Positions 29,190 to 41,720 are shown, counted from the first letter of the stretch. The stretch: DNA of 64,000 bases from Aphidius gifuensis (GCF_014905175.1 NC_057790.1:2170001-2234000); one strand, 5' to 3'. Numbers and translations are program-made. The notes: generated by a model not told the origin, from the sequence alone.

Positions 29190-29615
29190 TTAATCTTGTC
29201 ATGTATTGCGCTAGAGAGTTTGTTCTACATATGACTTACTATGAGACTCAGCACTGCCATCTATACTGCTATAATAACAATCTTTGATTTATTCTCTTTT
29301 GTTGTCTCGTTATTATTTGAACAATAATTGTTACTTTGTTTATATTATTTATTATTATTGATTTTATATTATTATTTTTTTATTATTCATCTTTATCTCT
29401 TATATTTACTACATGCATCTTATTGTATTTATCTTGTTTTGCTCGCTACTATTTTGTTCTTCTATTGATATTATATGTATTTTGTAAATGGAAAATTTTG
29501 AAAAGGTAATCTTGTCACGGCTGCGCTACAGAGTTTGTCTACATATGACCTTTAGGTGAAAGGTCGAGACCACTTTGCACTATCTTAACAACGAAATCTT
29601 TCTCTCGTTTTGCCC
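29190..29615. repeat. Imperfect local duplication, two copies about 315 bp apart
   Basis: About 29190-29300 and about 29505-29615 share an ordered set of short matches: TAATCTTGTCA, then TGCGCTA, then CAGAGTTTGT or GAGAGTTTGT, then CTACATATGAC, then GCACT, then AACAA, then AATCTTT, then CTCTTTT or CTCGTTTT. Matches start with GTTGTCTCGT at about 29041 and again at 29301, so the duplicated block may begin earlier. No protein is encoded consistently in both copies. Confidence 0.65.
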
Positions 29616-32297
29616 AATATACATTTCACTTGTTTTTTACAATCTTTATTGTTTTTTTTTTTCAGTGTTATTATTATTATTATTTTATTTTTGTCATTTT
29701 TATTTTTAGTTGAAAAACTCGTTCACTATATTTTCCGTCTTTTTTATATTATTTTACATTTTTTTTCCTCTGTTGTTTATATTTTTTTGAAATTTTCTAT
29801 GCTTTTTTTATTTCAGCAGTGCTACACACGTCTGTGACAATTGTCTTTCATTTTCAAGATTTTTTTCTGCCTTTTGCCATGTCCCTAATGTACATATTTA
29901 CTGTAGAACTATTTTCTTCGTACACCAATCACATACAAAAAAATAAAATAAAAATAAAAATGCCAGAAAATTTTTTTACATTAGCCGGTAGAGTGTCACT
30001 GAATAATAATTTTAAAAACAATATTTACTATGTTAGAATATAATAGTGGCAGAAATTTTAATATTATTTTTGAGAATAACAATTGAAATTTTGTAGTTAA
30101 TCTACTTAATGTAAGAAGAAAAACAAAGTACAATAAGAAGTTTGTAAAATAGTTTAATATCAAGAAGTTGAAAATTTTGTAAAATTTATAGATGTATATA
30201 ATGTTGTGCGAATGTTCTCGGCTAATTAATTCAAGAAAGAACGACACCAAAGCGTATTGAAATACGCCTGTGTACAATTAAAAGCAGACTACGTGAGATG
30301 GGTCACTGAGTTTTTCTGAACCTGACATAATTTTGGCTTTAATTAAAAACCTTTTTTTGTTTTATTTAACTTTTTTCAAAATATAAAAAAAAATAAACCA
30401 AATAGAAAAAAAACATTTAAAATTTTTTTTTTTTTTCTCATCTACTAACTATATTTGTAACCCATCTAAAAATATTTTACTTCATGATGAAGTTGCAATG
30501 AATTAAAACGAATGAATAAATTCATATCGTTATAATAATGAAATTTTTGAATTAAAATTAATAACAATTATTATTGATTGTAATAAAATAATTTTAATAA
30601 TTTAAATTCAATGAAATTTAAAACCATTCATAACATCAATTATGCAAATTAATAATTTTATACAATTTGATAAAATAAATATATAAACTCAACAAATTTA
30701 TCATTCATTTTATAAAATTAATTAATCTTCATATTTGCACTGTTTATAATTATTTTTGTATTAAATAATACATTGTATATATTTTTATTTTTTAATAATT
30801 ATATTTTATAATTCAATTTTTCAATTATTCTATTATCAAAACAAAAAAACAATATAAGCATTTTTTTTTTTAATAAATTTCAATCGATAATAATTTTATA
30901 AAGCAGAAAAGATTATGTCATTCAATTTGTGGGTGTAAAACAAAGAAAAAAAGTCAATGATATACAAAATGAGATAATTTTGATAATATTGTTTGTCTAA
31001 AAATTCAATAAAGAACCAAAGCAATTATTTCAAGTGATGATTTAATTACGAAGAAACACTCTACTCATCAACAGTATATATAAAAGACTACAAAATTATT
31101 TGAAAATATATATAAAATTATATATATGTATTTGCATGAATAAATTCAAATCGATTCAACGACGTGTACCGTGTATGACTAAGAATTTGCCTTTAGCAAA
31201 ATATATTTAGAGATATATAATTGTGGTGAGTGATCATCCAAGCATTGCTGAGATGGTATGTCTTTAAAAGCATTTGTTAAAGCACTCATATGAGCTTTTC
31301 GTGTTGAATAACATCAAAGTGTTGTTTAAGGTAAATAAGCGTGATTAGTTTTGTCAAAGAAATTATATACAAAATAAATAAATACACACACTGTTGAATA
31401 ATCCACATGTGTCTCTAAATTAATTTAATCATATATAAATACGTAAAACAAGATGAAATTAATTTTATTTTATATAAATAATTATTAATATATATTTATT
31501 TTTATTTTCATTTCTATATATGTATTATTTTTATTTAGATATAAATAATGGTCCAGAGAAGCAATGATTGTTTAGGGATTATCAACACAATATAGCCGAG
31601 ATCCAGATGTACCGATTGTTAGGTTTGTCGCGACGTATTATTATACAAATTCTCGTACATGCATTATCACACTAAAGTATATAAACTGGCATGTATATAG
31701 ACATGCTCTATATACAATTCATCCAATGGCCATTGTCTTGGCTTTAGGGCAAATGGGGCCTTGGGCACCTTGAGTTTACTACTCTATTCTATCTCTATTC
31801 TATCGATATACATATATATTATCGTAGATACGTGATAACGCAGTGTTCAGATTATAATCTTGAAGAGCCTCCAGAGATGCTACACTACAGATGGGGCTAT
31901 GTATATATAATTATGTTCCACAGACTGAAAATGTTTGTGATTAACTTGAAAATCAATACTTCAAATAAACAATGTATGTTTGATACACGTGAAGTTTTTT
32001 TTTTTCATAAATATAAAATCAAAATAAAAAACAATTATCGTTAAAATATAAATTAATTTTATTTTTCATTTATATTTACTTGTTATTTTTAACTTGATAT
32101 GTATACGTCAGTTTTTTGTTTTTTTTTTTTATATAACAACTTTTATGATAGCTCCAGGGTAAATTTATTTTGAAATGAGTCAGTTTTGAAAATTCACTGG
32201 TTTTTAGTTGACTTTGTTATACACAGGTACATTAAAGCTGGATGTTTTTTTCTACTTTTTGCTCTTACTTTATATACACTCCCGATGTTGTGTCCCT

Positions 32298-32325
32298 TCA
32301 ATTGAACAACTGGTTGTTCAATTGA
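32298..32325. repeat. 28-bp palindrome (13-bp arms, 2-bp centre)
   Basis: TCAATTGAACAAC, then TG, then GTTGTTCAATTGA: the arms are perfect reverse complements. The centre contains AACTGGTT, which fits the Grainyhead/CP2-type consensus AACYGGTT, and CAACTG, an E-box. The symmetry suits a dimeric binding site, but the sequence alone cannot show that it is used. Confidence 0.75.
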
Positions 32326-33061
32326 TTCGCATAAACAGACAACTCATGTAACAAAATATACTATGCAACACTATGACTGTCTATATATAGACTTGAACAC
32401 GTACATGTGTGTAAATATTTATGTGTGTTGTCAGTTCAATTCAATTCTAACGATTCGTTTCAATGAATTCCAATAAATACCACGATAGTACAATAATTTT
32501 CAAACGGCACATAGAAAAGCCAATAAATTCTTTCGTATACCAAAGGGTGCTGTGGGACACGCTCTTCAAACGAGCGAAATCTACAACGGTGGCTTTAATA
32601 GCTTGATTCTGTTATATTGCGTTTTATATGGTCACTCATGTTGCACAGAGGTTTCGCTCATATCTTTTTTCCAATTTTTTTTTTTTTTCGGTTTTCAAAT
32701 CTATTTTACTATTTTAACGAGTCTACAATAGCTATCTCGGTCAACTTGATCGTTCAATTTTTATTTATTATCATTTTTTTTTTCTTTTGAAATATCAATA
32801 AATTTTTTTTTTTATACATTTCATGTCAGTGGATGTATATTGAATCAATCCTCTTCTACTGAGTATTCAATATTTAATGAAAAAAAAAAAAACACATTTA
32901 TATATATTTTGATTAATTGATCAATCAAAAGCACGTCGTCATCATCGTTGTGTTATTAAATATTTTGATAGCCAACAACAGCATTGAAGCCGAAAGTGAA
33001 TTTTTCTATTTCATGTCGACTTTATAAAAAATTATTGAATAATAAATTTAATGTTTTATTT

Positions 33062-33345
33062 TAGTTTGGTAATTATATTTAATAATTTCATTAGGGAAAA
33101 TTTTGCACATGTCGGATATTTTTTGGAGTACGAGTCAAGCAGTGTTGAGTTAATTTTTCATTTTTTTATTTCATGTGTATATGAATAGTAAAAAACTATC
33201 AAGTAACAAAAAAGTTTTCTGTTCATTTTTTATAATTATATTCAATTATTTTACTTGTGAAAAAATTAAAAATTTTAAACATGAAGTTACATATTTCAGT
33301 AGTACAAGTCAAGCAGTGTCAGACGTAAAATTATATTTTTTAATT
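33062..33345 (+). repeat. Dispersed repeat, copy 1 (AGTACAAGTCAAGCAGTGTC family)
   Basis: Two related units share the AGTAC.AGTCAAGCAGTGT core, at about 33125 and 33300. The second unit has a 44-bp stretch (33291-33334) identical to 56625-56668 and is preceded by a common TTCATTTTTTATAATTATAT block at about 33221. The same orientation and order occur in copy 2, 23 kb away. Confidence 0.8.
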
Positions 33346-36253
33346 TAACATATAGAATGAACATTTGATTTTGATAATTACAATAAATTTAATTTAGATA
33401 ACAAATTTAACAATGTTGATGAAAAAAATTGTAAATTGAATAATTTAATATAGATATTGAACTTTTGAAAATTGACTTTTAGGAATATTGATACTATCAC
33501 GATATTCTATTTCGAGAGACATGTAAAGTATATCAATGAAAAATTGACTTTAGTAGGACAACGTTGTAAGATATTGATACACGTCGTCCAACCAATTTTT
33601 TTCATATCACAGGTACGTTATATATATGTACTTTTGGTATATGCAGCACATGCAAGGATAGACTGCATTATTCATAGGCAAAGATAGAGAGAGAAAAAAA
33701 AGTCACATAGCAAAGCAATGAAACGATAAAAACCTCTATACTAAAATACTCTTTTATACATATACATAGATAGAATACAAAATTTAAATTCAAATTCAAT
33801 GCTCGCTCGACAGGATTCTTAGCATCAGACATGGCCTCATATCGCGTACTGAATCCATATAGCACTATTTCTACCAACGGATTACCAATTTTACGCTCGA
33901 TATTTTCTATACAGTACAACATTACTGTACAAACCACAGAGTCACTGTATCCATTTATTCAACAAGAATAATTTTTTTTTTTTTTAATATTTCATATCTA
34001 AAATGAAATATTTACAAACTATAATAAATATTTTTAATATAACTTATATTGATATTTTTTTTCTTCAAGTACAATAAAAAATTTTTATATTTCACTCGTT
34101 CTTTTTGAATGAAAAAGAAAGCTTTTTTAAAATTGAAAAAGTGATATTTAAATTCAAGTAAATTTTTCATTTTATTTCTCGTCATCGACATTGACATTTC
34201 TTTTATTTAAAAATCAAAATTTTATTTTCTTTTTCTATATTAATCATTTATTTATAGAATCTAGATAAAAAAAAAGTACCTCGTAAAAAGTGATTTATTT
34301 TAATTTAATAATTTACTTTTTAAATGTGAAATAATTTATCTGTATTTTACAATTTTTCAAAAACGAAAATTCAATGAAAATATCATTTTTTTTTTTGTCT
34401 CAATTCAAAAAAAATTGAAGATTAATTGGTTCAGTCATGAGTAAAAAAAAACATATTATTTACCTAGATGAATAGAGAAAAATGTGAGAGTAGTAAGAAT
34501 AAAGGAAAAAGGAAAAAAAAAAAAAAAATAATAAAATGAAAAAAAAAACCGAGGAAGTTGAGTAAAAGTGGGATGAACGTGTAAAGTGAATCGATAACTC
34601 AACACGGTATATATGTGTGATTCACAATAAAACCAAGTTGGCTCAATGTATTGAAAGTTTTCAAATGTGATTATAATATAGATGTATTTTATGAAATAGT
34701 TGGCTACGTGTAGAGTATTCATATATACTATTTTAAAATGTTGAAAATATATATCAATGTATATAACACTTGTTCGTAACAATGTATCAACATCATACCC
34801 TCTTCTTTTTCATTCACATGTTTTACAAGTGAAGACACACATAATATGTGCCAGTGTTTGTTTAAGTACGTGCCAAGACTCAACTTTAAAAAGCTCCACT
34901 TTTACTATTGCACACAAAAAAAAAAAGAAATAAAAGTAAAAAATAATTTATAAATTATATTTTCAACGTATAATACACAATAATGAAACTCAATAAACCG
35001 ACAAAGGTGTTTTTGCTCGCTTTGTTTGCTTCAAGAGTTCGTATTACCATTGTTATTATTTTTTATTCATATTTGTTTTATTTTTTTTTTCATTATTGTG
35101 TTCTTTTTGATATTTTTCTTTCTTCATTTATACACACTTTGTTTATTCATGGTTCGAAAAAATGAGAAATAAAATACGAGTATAAGACGATCATCTGAAG
35201 AGATATTTTTTAAAGTGTGTTGATATAAAATTGTATACAGTAATCTCGACTATAAGACATTATAAAAATTCGTAAAAAACGGTTTTATAAAAATATACGA
35301 AAAAAAAAAAATTAAATGTATTTTTTGTGTTTGTTTAAGCTTTATGTGTTTTTTTTTACTTGTATTATATTTGTGTTGATTTTCAGCGTAAAAAATAAAA
35401 CATCCTGCTTGATACTTTTTTTTATTTTTAGTTATAAAAACTTGATTTGAATTTAGTATTGATTATTATAATGGAAAGAGAAATACGTATGTTTTCCGAA
35501 AAATCCAATGTACTTGTTTCCATTTTCATGGATTCAACTTTATATCCTATCAAATCTTTCTTTACTCGACTCACCACAAGACTTTATCTATCCAAGAATA
35601 ACAAGAATTTTAATAGATTGTCAAGTATGTTTGTGCCTGGATAGATCTATAAAACAAATAAAATTGTCTTTTGAACAATTTTTTTTTTAATCACAACTAG
35701 ATATATATAAAATTCTTTGTCAAATAAAATAAAAGATTTTGATTGAATGCTTTGTGTTTTAAAATTGTGTGAAATTTAAAAATAGTTAAAAAGTAATTGT
35801 CGTCATCGCTCAACTGAATATCTCGATAAATAAACTAAAATTTATATCTATTAAATCAAATATATTTTCAAATATAAAATTAAAACAAAATTGAATGAGT
35901 AATTTAAAAATATAAAATAAAATAAAACGAAAAAACAAATAATTTAAAACCGGCTATGAAAGTGACACAATGGAATGTGTGATTTTTTTGTTTTTTTTTT
36001 TTTGTCTATCAGATAACCAATATTCATTCAATGCATGAGTAATTTTAATAAAACTCAATTGAGTGAAAATATATTTTATTCTAAATTGTCTAAAATTAAA
36101 AAATCCATTTTTGATTTTTATATAAAAATAATTTGGATTATATAAAATTGGAAATACATAGTTCAAAAATGTAAATTTATAAAAAAATAAAAATGATAAT
36201 TTTTTATGGATGTCAATATACGGAATAAATACATAACCATGTCGAGCATAGTT

Positions 36254-36496
36254 CTAGCATGAATATGCAAGTGTTCTGCGACCTCTTCGGTGCCAATTAT
36301 CGTTGTGTTTACGTTCAATTATGTACAAATTACGATGAAACGATGGTATAGAATAGGCAATGATGATTCGGGTAGGAAAGGCTTTATGTAGGTGGCTATG
36401 TTGCCGTTGTTCTCGTGAGTTGAATGTTCCGGACAGTGGCGATGTGGTATTGAAATCAATATCCGCTACACGCAAACCAAATCTAGTATATATCAT
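36254..36496 (-). other. Unassigned 80-codon open frame in a GC-richer intronic patch
   Basis: The frame starts MIYTRFGLRVADIDFNTTSP and includes EQRQHSHLHKAFPTRI and WHRRGRRTLAYSC. Unlike most chance frames here it is not built on T runs and has mixed, charged composition. A TATACTAG that could serve as an acceptor lies just after the ATG. It sits about 270 bp downstream (in transcription) of the 36765-37028 exon. I recognise no homologue. It could be an alternative exon, a transposon relic or chance. Confidence 0.25.
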
Positions 36497-36764
36497 TGAT
36501 TAATCGACCTCAATAATGATTCCCAGTAAAATTGTTTTTATTTAATTATTTTTTTCTTTTGTAATTATTCAAGCGTTAAATGTTTTTTTTTTTTTCATTC
36601 ATTCATTTTATTTCCCTTGTTTTTCGCAATTATTCATTGTATTTTCGATGATCAGTCAAATGTAAAGACCATGATATTTATTATTAAAAAAATAATGTGG
36701 ATTTTTATTTATCATTCACTTTTTTTAAAACTATTTTTCAGTTATTTATAGATTAAAAACTTAC

Positions 36765-37028
36765 CTCACGATGATCTCGATGATCACTGTCTTTAATTTG
36801 AAAGTCAAAAACATAAAAATATGTATTTGGCATTGGTTCTGTTTCACTGTCAGGTACTGGTTGTACATGAGGATTATTTGATTTTCTTGTATGACGAAGA
36901 GTAAAGAGGTCACCAGTTTGTACCAATGGTGCAACAAATTGAGCGTCACTCAGAGCTTGCACACAACCATCTCTTGTATTTGCTGGATGTTGCATTGTAC
37001 GCTCCCATTCTGTATACTCGTTTACTAT
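36765..37028 (-). CDS. Nlg: Neuroligin exon, helical region before the active-site His segment
   Basis: Exactly 88 codons, phase 0 at both ends, so it could be skipped without shifting the frame. The acceptor is TATTATAG next to 37028 and the donor GTAAGT follows 36765. It reads IVNEYTEWERTMQHPANTR, then DGCVQALSDAQFVAPLVQTG, a charged low-complexity stretch (RHTRKSNNPHVQPVPDSE) and TYFYVFDFQIKDSDHRDHRE. The ALSDAQFVAPL part matches the helix that in cholinesterases precedes the strand leading to the His segment, and YFYVFDFQ is that strand. The polar insert between them looks surface-exposed and is less conserved in the family. The internal Met of MQHPAN is not a start, because the frame and homology continue back to the acceptor. 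Confidence 0.95.
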
Positions 37029-37831
37029 CTATAATAACAATAGAAATAAAAAATATATATTTTACTTTATTAAACACATAAAATAACTAACAAAATTTTA
37101 TTATTTATTTTCCATATGACTAATAGCATCCTGATGCCAATGTATTTTTTTTTTTTTTTCATTTATTATTTACCAGTTTTTTTTTTTTTTGAATTTGATA
37201 AAAAAAAAAAAAGTTAAAGGTAATTATTTATTCATTTGTTTCATTTTTTTATTTATTTATATATTTTTTTTTTTTCTGATAAGATTATCATATGTAGTAT
37301 TTGATAACGTGTGACTGCATGTGATTATCCAACACTTTTAAAATAGATATGAGGTTTTAATAACTCACTTTTTTTGTTGTAAAATTTTATTTATATTTGT
37401 ATTGTTGTTTTTTAATTTTTTTCATAGTTACAGACTATTTGTTTTAGCAAATGTCCAAATATATACCATTTAACGGATGTTCAAAGATAACAAACATGTG
37501 AATATTTATTATATCCAGAGAGACCCTGGTGCATATCAGTCCAGCTAAACGTTTGTGATACGTGATCGAGAGTTTTATGTTTAGATTTTTTTTTTTTTTT
37601 TAAACAAATAAATATAATATATTTTGATATGTATAATTTACAGGATTCATTTTTTTTTTTTTCATCTCTCGAATAAATTTTTATCATTTTTATTTATTTA
37701 TTTATTTTTGTTATTTATTAATTTATGTATTTTAAATTTTTATCAATAACAAAATAAAAATTTATAATACATAAGCTTTTATGAATTGCAAATTTAATTT
37801 TAATTTTTATCTTTTAAATATTATTACTCAC
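37029..37831 (-). other. Neuroligin intron, 803 bp
   Basis: A short phase-0 intron with donor GTGAGT at 37831 and acceptor TTATAG at 37029. It contains several runs of 12 or more T and TTTA repeats, and I see no other feature in it. Confidence 0.9.
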
Positions 37832-38039
37832 TGTATAAAATATTTCAGTTAGATGATAGGTGTAAGCATTTCTGACATAGGTTCGTATTATTCTGTCTCT
37901 TCTTACACCTTCAAATCCAGATTGTACATCGTTTTCAGCAAAACTCCAAAGCGCTTCACTTGTTGTAACACCGAATAACAAATCATATTTATTGTTGCTG
38001 GTAATTGGCATACCTGGGTCATGTCTCTTGGGCAAAGGT
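37832..38039 (-). CDS. Nlg: Neuroligin exon with acidic (Glu-equivalent) segment
   Basis: Encodes 69 complete codons after completing a split Thr codon, and ends exactly on a codon (phase 0). The acceptor is ATTTTACAG next to 38039 and the donor GTGAGT follows 37832. The product begins PLPKRHDPGMPITSNN and continues KYDLLFGVTTSEALWSF. In cholinesterases this segment (GVNKDEG in AChE) carries the acidic member of the catalytic triad, and the Glu codon here is at 37955-37957. The exon then runs through RRDRIIRTYVRNAYTYHLTE into the helical part of the fold. The insert between the GPEFQGS of the previous exon and KYDLLFG is where insect neuroligins vary in length. This gene has a short version (PLPKRHDPG), with no long Gly-rich insert. 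Confidence 0.95.
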
Positions 38040-38581
38040 CTGTAAAATATTAACAGTATGTTATTATTCAAATGTTAAATACCATTCAATTACAATGTGA
38101 ATGTGAATGTGAATATAAAATAATATATGAATATATAAAAAGCTGTATATTTATAAAAGTTAAAAAATGAAAAAAAAATAAAATGAATTTAAATTAAATA
38201 TAAAAAAGAATAAGTATAAAGCTACAGTGTATATTATAAAAGGGATGAATATATTGTAGTTATGGTTGAGAATGCTAATGACGTTGTGAGATAATGAGCG
38301 TGAGTTGCTAACGAATGACCCGTACAGCTCGTTAACGAGTAAAGCACCAAGCGCCAGAGGCTTTGTAATACGTATCTCGTCATATTGCATTTATATACGA
38401 CAATACATTTTTTTTTTTTTTTTCATTATTTACTTGATATTTTTTTTATATTATTTTACTTTCAATATTATACCAGACACATGTATGAATAAATTATTTT
38501 AGGTAATTTTTTTTGTTTAATTTGGTTATATAAATAAAATAATAATTTTCATTGAAAAATATATAAAAAAATTAATCTTAC
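38040..38581 (-). other. Neuroligin intron, 542 bp
   Basis: A phase-2 intron with donor GTAAGA at 38581 and acceptor TTTTACAG at 38040. A small (GAATGT)-type tandem repeat lies near 38092-38112. A somewhat GC-richer patch lies at about 38280-38390, with no recognisable product. Confidence 0.9.
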
Positions 38582-38891
38582 GTTGATCCTTGAAATTCTG
38601 GACCAAGATATGACAATAAATCTTTTTGAAAATCTGGCATAATGACAATACCATCAACACTTGGACCAAATCCACTGAGAAATGTCGGTGGTTGAACATC
38701 AACTGACATGAGATCTTCAAGTTTTGATTCACGTAAACAATCAACCATAATTTCATGTTCTTTAAATAAATCATTTGGCACTGTACAATTTAATGTTTGT
38801 GCCAATTTAACAGCATATGTCACTGGATCTTCAACAATTGCCCAAGATGATAATGCACTTCCTGACAATAATATTGCTCTTTTAAAAAGAC
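38582..38891 (-). CDS. Nlg: Neuroligin exon, central ectodomain
   Basis: Encodes 102 complete codons, with 2 nt of a split Gly codon at the start and 2 nt of a split Thr codon at the end. The acceptor is TATTTTCAG next to 38891 and the donor GTAAGA follows 38582. The read begins LFKRAILLSGSALSSWA directly after the elbow of the previous exon, the usual order in cholinesterase-like proteins. It then has EDPVTYAVKLAQTLNC and VDCLRE, whose two cysteines probably form the conserved small-loop disulfide of this family. QPPTFLSGFGPSVDG and IVIMPDF follow, a stretch characteristic of insect neuroligins, and SYLGPEFQGS closes the exon. NCT is a potential N-glycosylation site. The flanking introns are 2,829 bp upstream and 542 bp downstream. 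Confidence 0.96.
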
Positions 38892-41720
38892 CTGAAAATA
38901 TACAAAAACAAAAAAAAATTAATTTTAAAAAATAATACAAGTTAAGTAGTAAAATTTATAAAAAAATAAAATAAAACTTTTAGAGAAGAGTAAAAAAAAT
39001 TAGAAAAAAAAAAAATTTACAAGTGACATAAAAGTAATTGAAAAGTAAGGTTAAAAACAATTTACGTAATTACAATTATACTCAGCGGTAACGTTAATCT
39101 CTTTAAAAACGTTTAAATTAGAAAGACCAAGTTGAATGGTTTTAAAATTGTGGTATGTAAAAGTTGACTATACATACATATAACATGCATGCACACACAC
39201 ACAGACATTTAAATTTCAACGTAAATGTAGCTTCCAGTGTATATGGTATGACAGAAAATTTATTTCACCTATTAAATAGCACTTTTAGTCACCTCGCGTA
39301 TAACCAACTGGATTCTTCACGGCTTCCACATATTCATCCTTTTTCTACTTGATATTTTATACTTCATATATGTATATACAAATTTGTTACTTATTTTTAT
39401 TTCTACATATACATATATATCAACTAGAGGTTGTCCAAAAATTGCACCACGTTTTCTCTTTTGCGGTATAGTGTGTGCACCAGTCTCAGCCACAAGCCAT
39501 GAGATTTTTTTGCTCGTTTATATTCCCACAACGTCATTGGTGAAACAACGTTATCAAAGGATAATTTTATATATCCTATAACGTTATAATATATTCACAT
39601 CTAGTCTCAACCATTCCATGCATACATATATGTATATTTTTATCGTTTATACTCAAATTTTAATTAAATTCTTGACTAAATTAATTTGTTTTTTTTTTTT
39701 TTTCTTCTTTATATTTATAGATGTATTATTTTTATATATATATTTCATTTTTTTTTTTGTTATTTGACGTAAAACGATGGCTTTAGCCTGAGGCATGTAT
39801 TTATTTATTTATTTTATACTCATTGTTGTTGATGCACGTAAAGCGTCATTACAGTCAAGGAGTACGTGAGAGATACCACAGTAAAAGCTATTTCCCACAC
39901 CACCATCAACACCATCAACTATTCATGTGTATATGTGCAGTGTATGTGTATTGAAGGAATCTTCATTACATGATACGCTGACACTTTATGCAGTTGTGTT
40001 GGTATTTCGAAGAGTCCAGTGTACACAACTGGATCCTTCATGCATACATACACATACAATACGACGGATGTTTTCTCAACGGGAAATCCGGACAAAATTC
40101 TCAACAATCTCCGGGACACACCGGTGGACTCTCAGTACCGGAATTCATCCTAATTAGAGAAAGCTTCAACAACCACGAGGTAAACTCTTATCCTCAACAT
40201 TTCTCAACCTTTTATTATTATTATTATTATTTTTTCTTTATATTAACATTTTATATAAGCTAGTTTGTGGTTTTTTTTTCTTTCAACATTCATTCATGTT
40301 GATTATTTCATGAAAATATTTACATCTAAAATTTCATGTATCAATTTCTCATAATTACATTGTATATTTATGATAAATTTTTTTCTTGATGATAACATGT
40401 TGCTTTATATATGCATGACTCGTATTACTTTTGTAATTTAATATTTTGAAATTAAATTTGTACATTTATTTTATGTAATGTAGATTATTTTTTTTTATTT
40501 TTTTTCAAGTGACGAAAAAGGTTGGAGCTTAATGTTGGCATATATAGAAAGCAGTGATGTGAAGGCGCCAAAACGATAGAAGAAGATCAGAAACGATTTT
40601 GGCCAACATCCAGGTACAAGACTAGCTGATAAGGCAGTTGAGCCTTCAAGCGAATCGTATATAGCTTACACAAAGAAGGTACATATGCGTGTGGGTGAAT
40701 GATAAATCCTTTTATTTTTTATTTCAACAAAACAAAATAAAAATAAAAAAAAAAAAAAAACAAACGTATGATAAAAAAAGAACAAAAAAAAAATATCTTA
40801 TTTATTGTTGATTATTGAAGAGTAAAAAAGTTTGTTTGCTCAACGAAATAGTCTGTATGTATATATCTGTAGTTGAATTTTTGAAATAAATTGTAAGCTC
40901 TAATAAACTGGCTACATAAAAGAGAAAAGTGTTTTCCAATAGCATCGACAATCATAACATTATAAAGTATCAATAACTCACAAATACACATGAGAACCCC
41001 ACAATTGACGATATCAAAGTATGATTTTATATATTGGTGAACATGATGACAAAAAAAAAAAAAACAAATAATAAAAAAAAAAAAACAACTCAACTTCAAT
41101 GGAAAGCGTTAAACAGTATATATACAAGGGATTTTGTAGAATTTTGATACGATTCAGTACACACACACACACACACTATAAAATTTATATCAAGAATCAG
41201 AGGATAATATTACAAAGGAAAACACAGACAATATCATTAGTATAGTCTCTTATATGCCCAGCTGATTTAAAATATATATATAGATAATTTGTTTTGTAAC
41301 ATTTGTTACATTTAAATATATATTATACTGAGATTTGTGTTGATCTTGGCTTAGTATTTACCCAAAATTTTGGACAAATATGTTTAACACTTAAGTGCAT
41401 GATTTAATTTAATTTATCGTATATATACTGTGTAATCCTCAAGATGTTTGTCACATTTCATAGACATAAGGTTTCTGCAAATGTTTGTTTCCCACATCAG
41501 TGAACCAAACATACGCATTTGAACGTTATAATATGACGAGTCAAGTGTATATCATTTGCTTAAACTTTAACAAATTAAACTATATCTTGCAACTTTGTTG
41601 TATAATTATATTGAATTTATGAATATTTTTGATGTCATAATAATTATTTAATTTTAATATAATAGAGTTTAAAATATTATAATTTATGTATTAAATATTT
41701 TTTTATTTATATATACATAC
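38892..41720 (-). other. Neuroligin intron, about 2.8 kb
   Basis: A phase-1 intron with donor GTATGT at 41720 and acceptor TTTTCAG at 38892. It contains an (AC)9 microsatellite at 41159-41176, ATT repeats near 40216-40232 and long A runs. A GC-richer patch at about 39840-40190 has open frames in several phases but no recognised protein. Confidence 0.88.
41159..41176. repeat. (AC)9 microsatellite
   Basis: A perfect dinucleotide repeat in the 2.8 kb intron, 545 bp downstream (in transcription) of the elbow exon. Confidence 0.95.

Larger units (their letters stand above)
23446..36764 (-). other. Neuroligin intron, about 13.3 kb, repeat-bearing
   Basis: Lies between two phase-0 exon borders (donor GTAAGT at 36764, acceptor TTACAG at 23446). 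It is the most repeat-rich intron here. It holds the 142-bp tandem array and GC hairpin (23669-24637), the imperfect duplication at 29190-29615, the 28-bp palindrome at 32298-32325, the dispersed repeat at 33062-33345 and a GC-richer open frame at 36254-36496. The remainder is A+T-rich sequence with homopolymer runs. Confidence 0.85.

Noticed and set aside
29610..29837. 75-codon hydrophobic plus-strand frame resembling a membrane protein
   Set aside because: The hydrophobic run is a by-product of T and TTA repeats, with no start context or homology.
36753..36995. A separate 80-residue protein starting at MQHPAN
   Set aside because: The homology starts earlier, at the acceptor near 37028, and the last codons lie beyond the GTAAGT donor.
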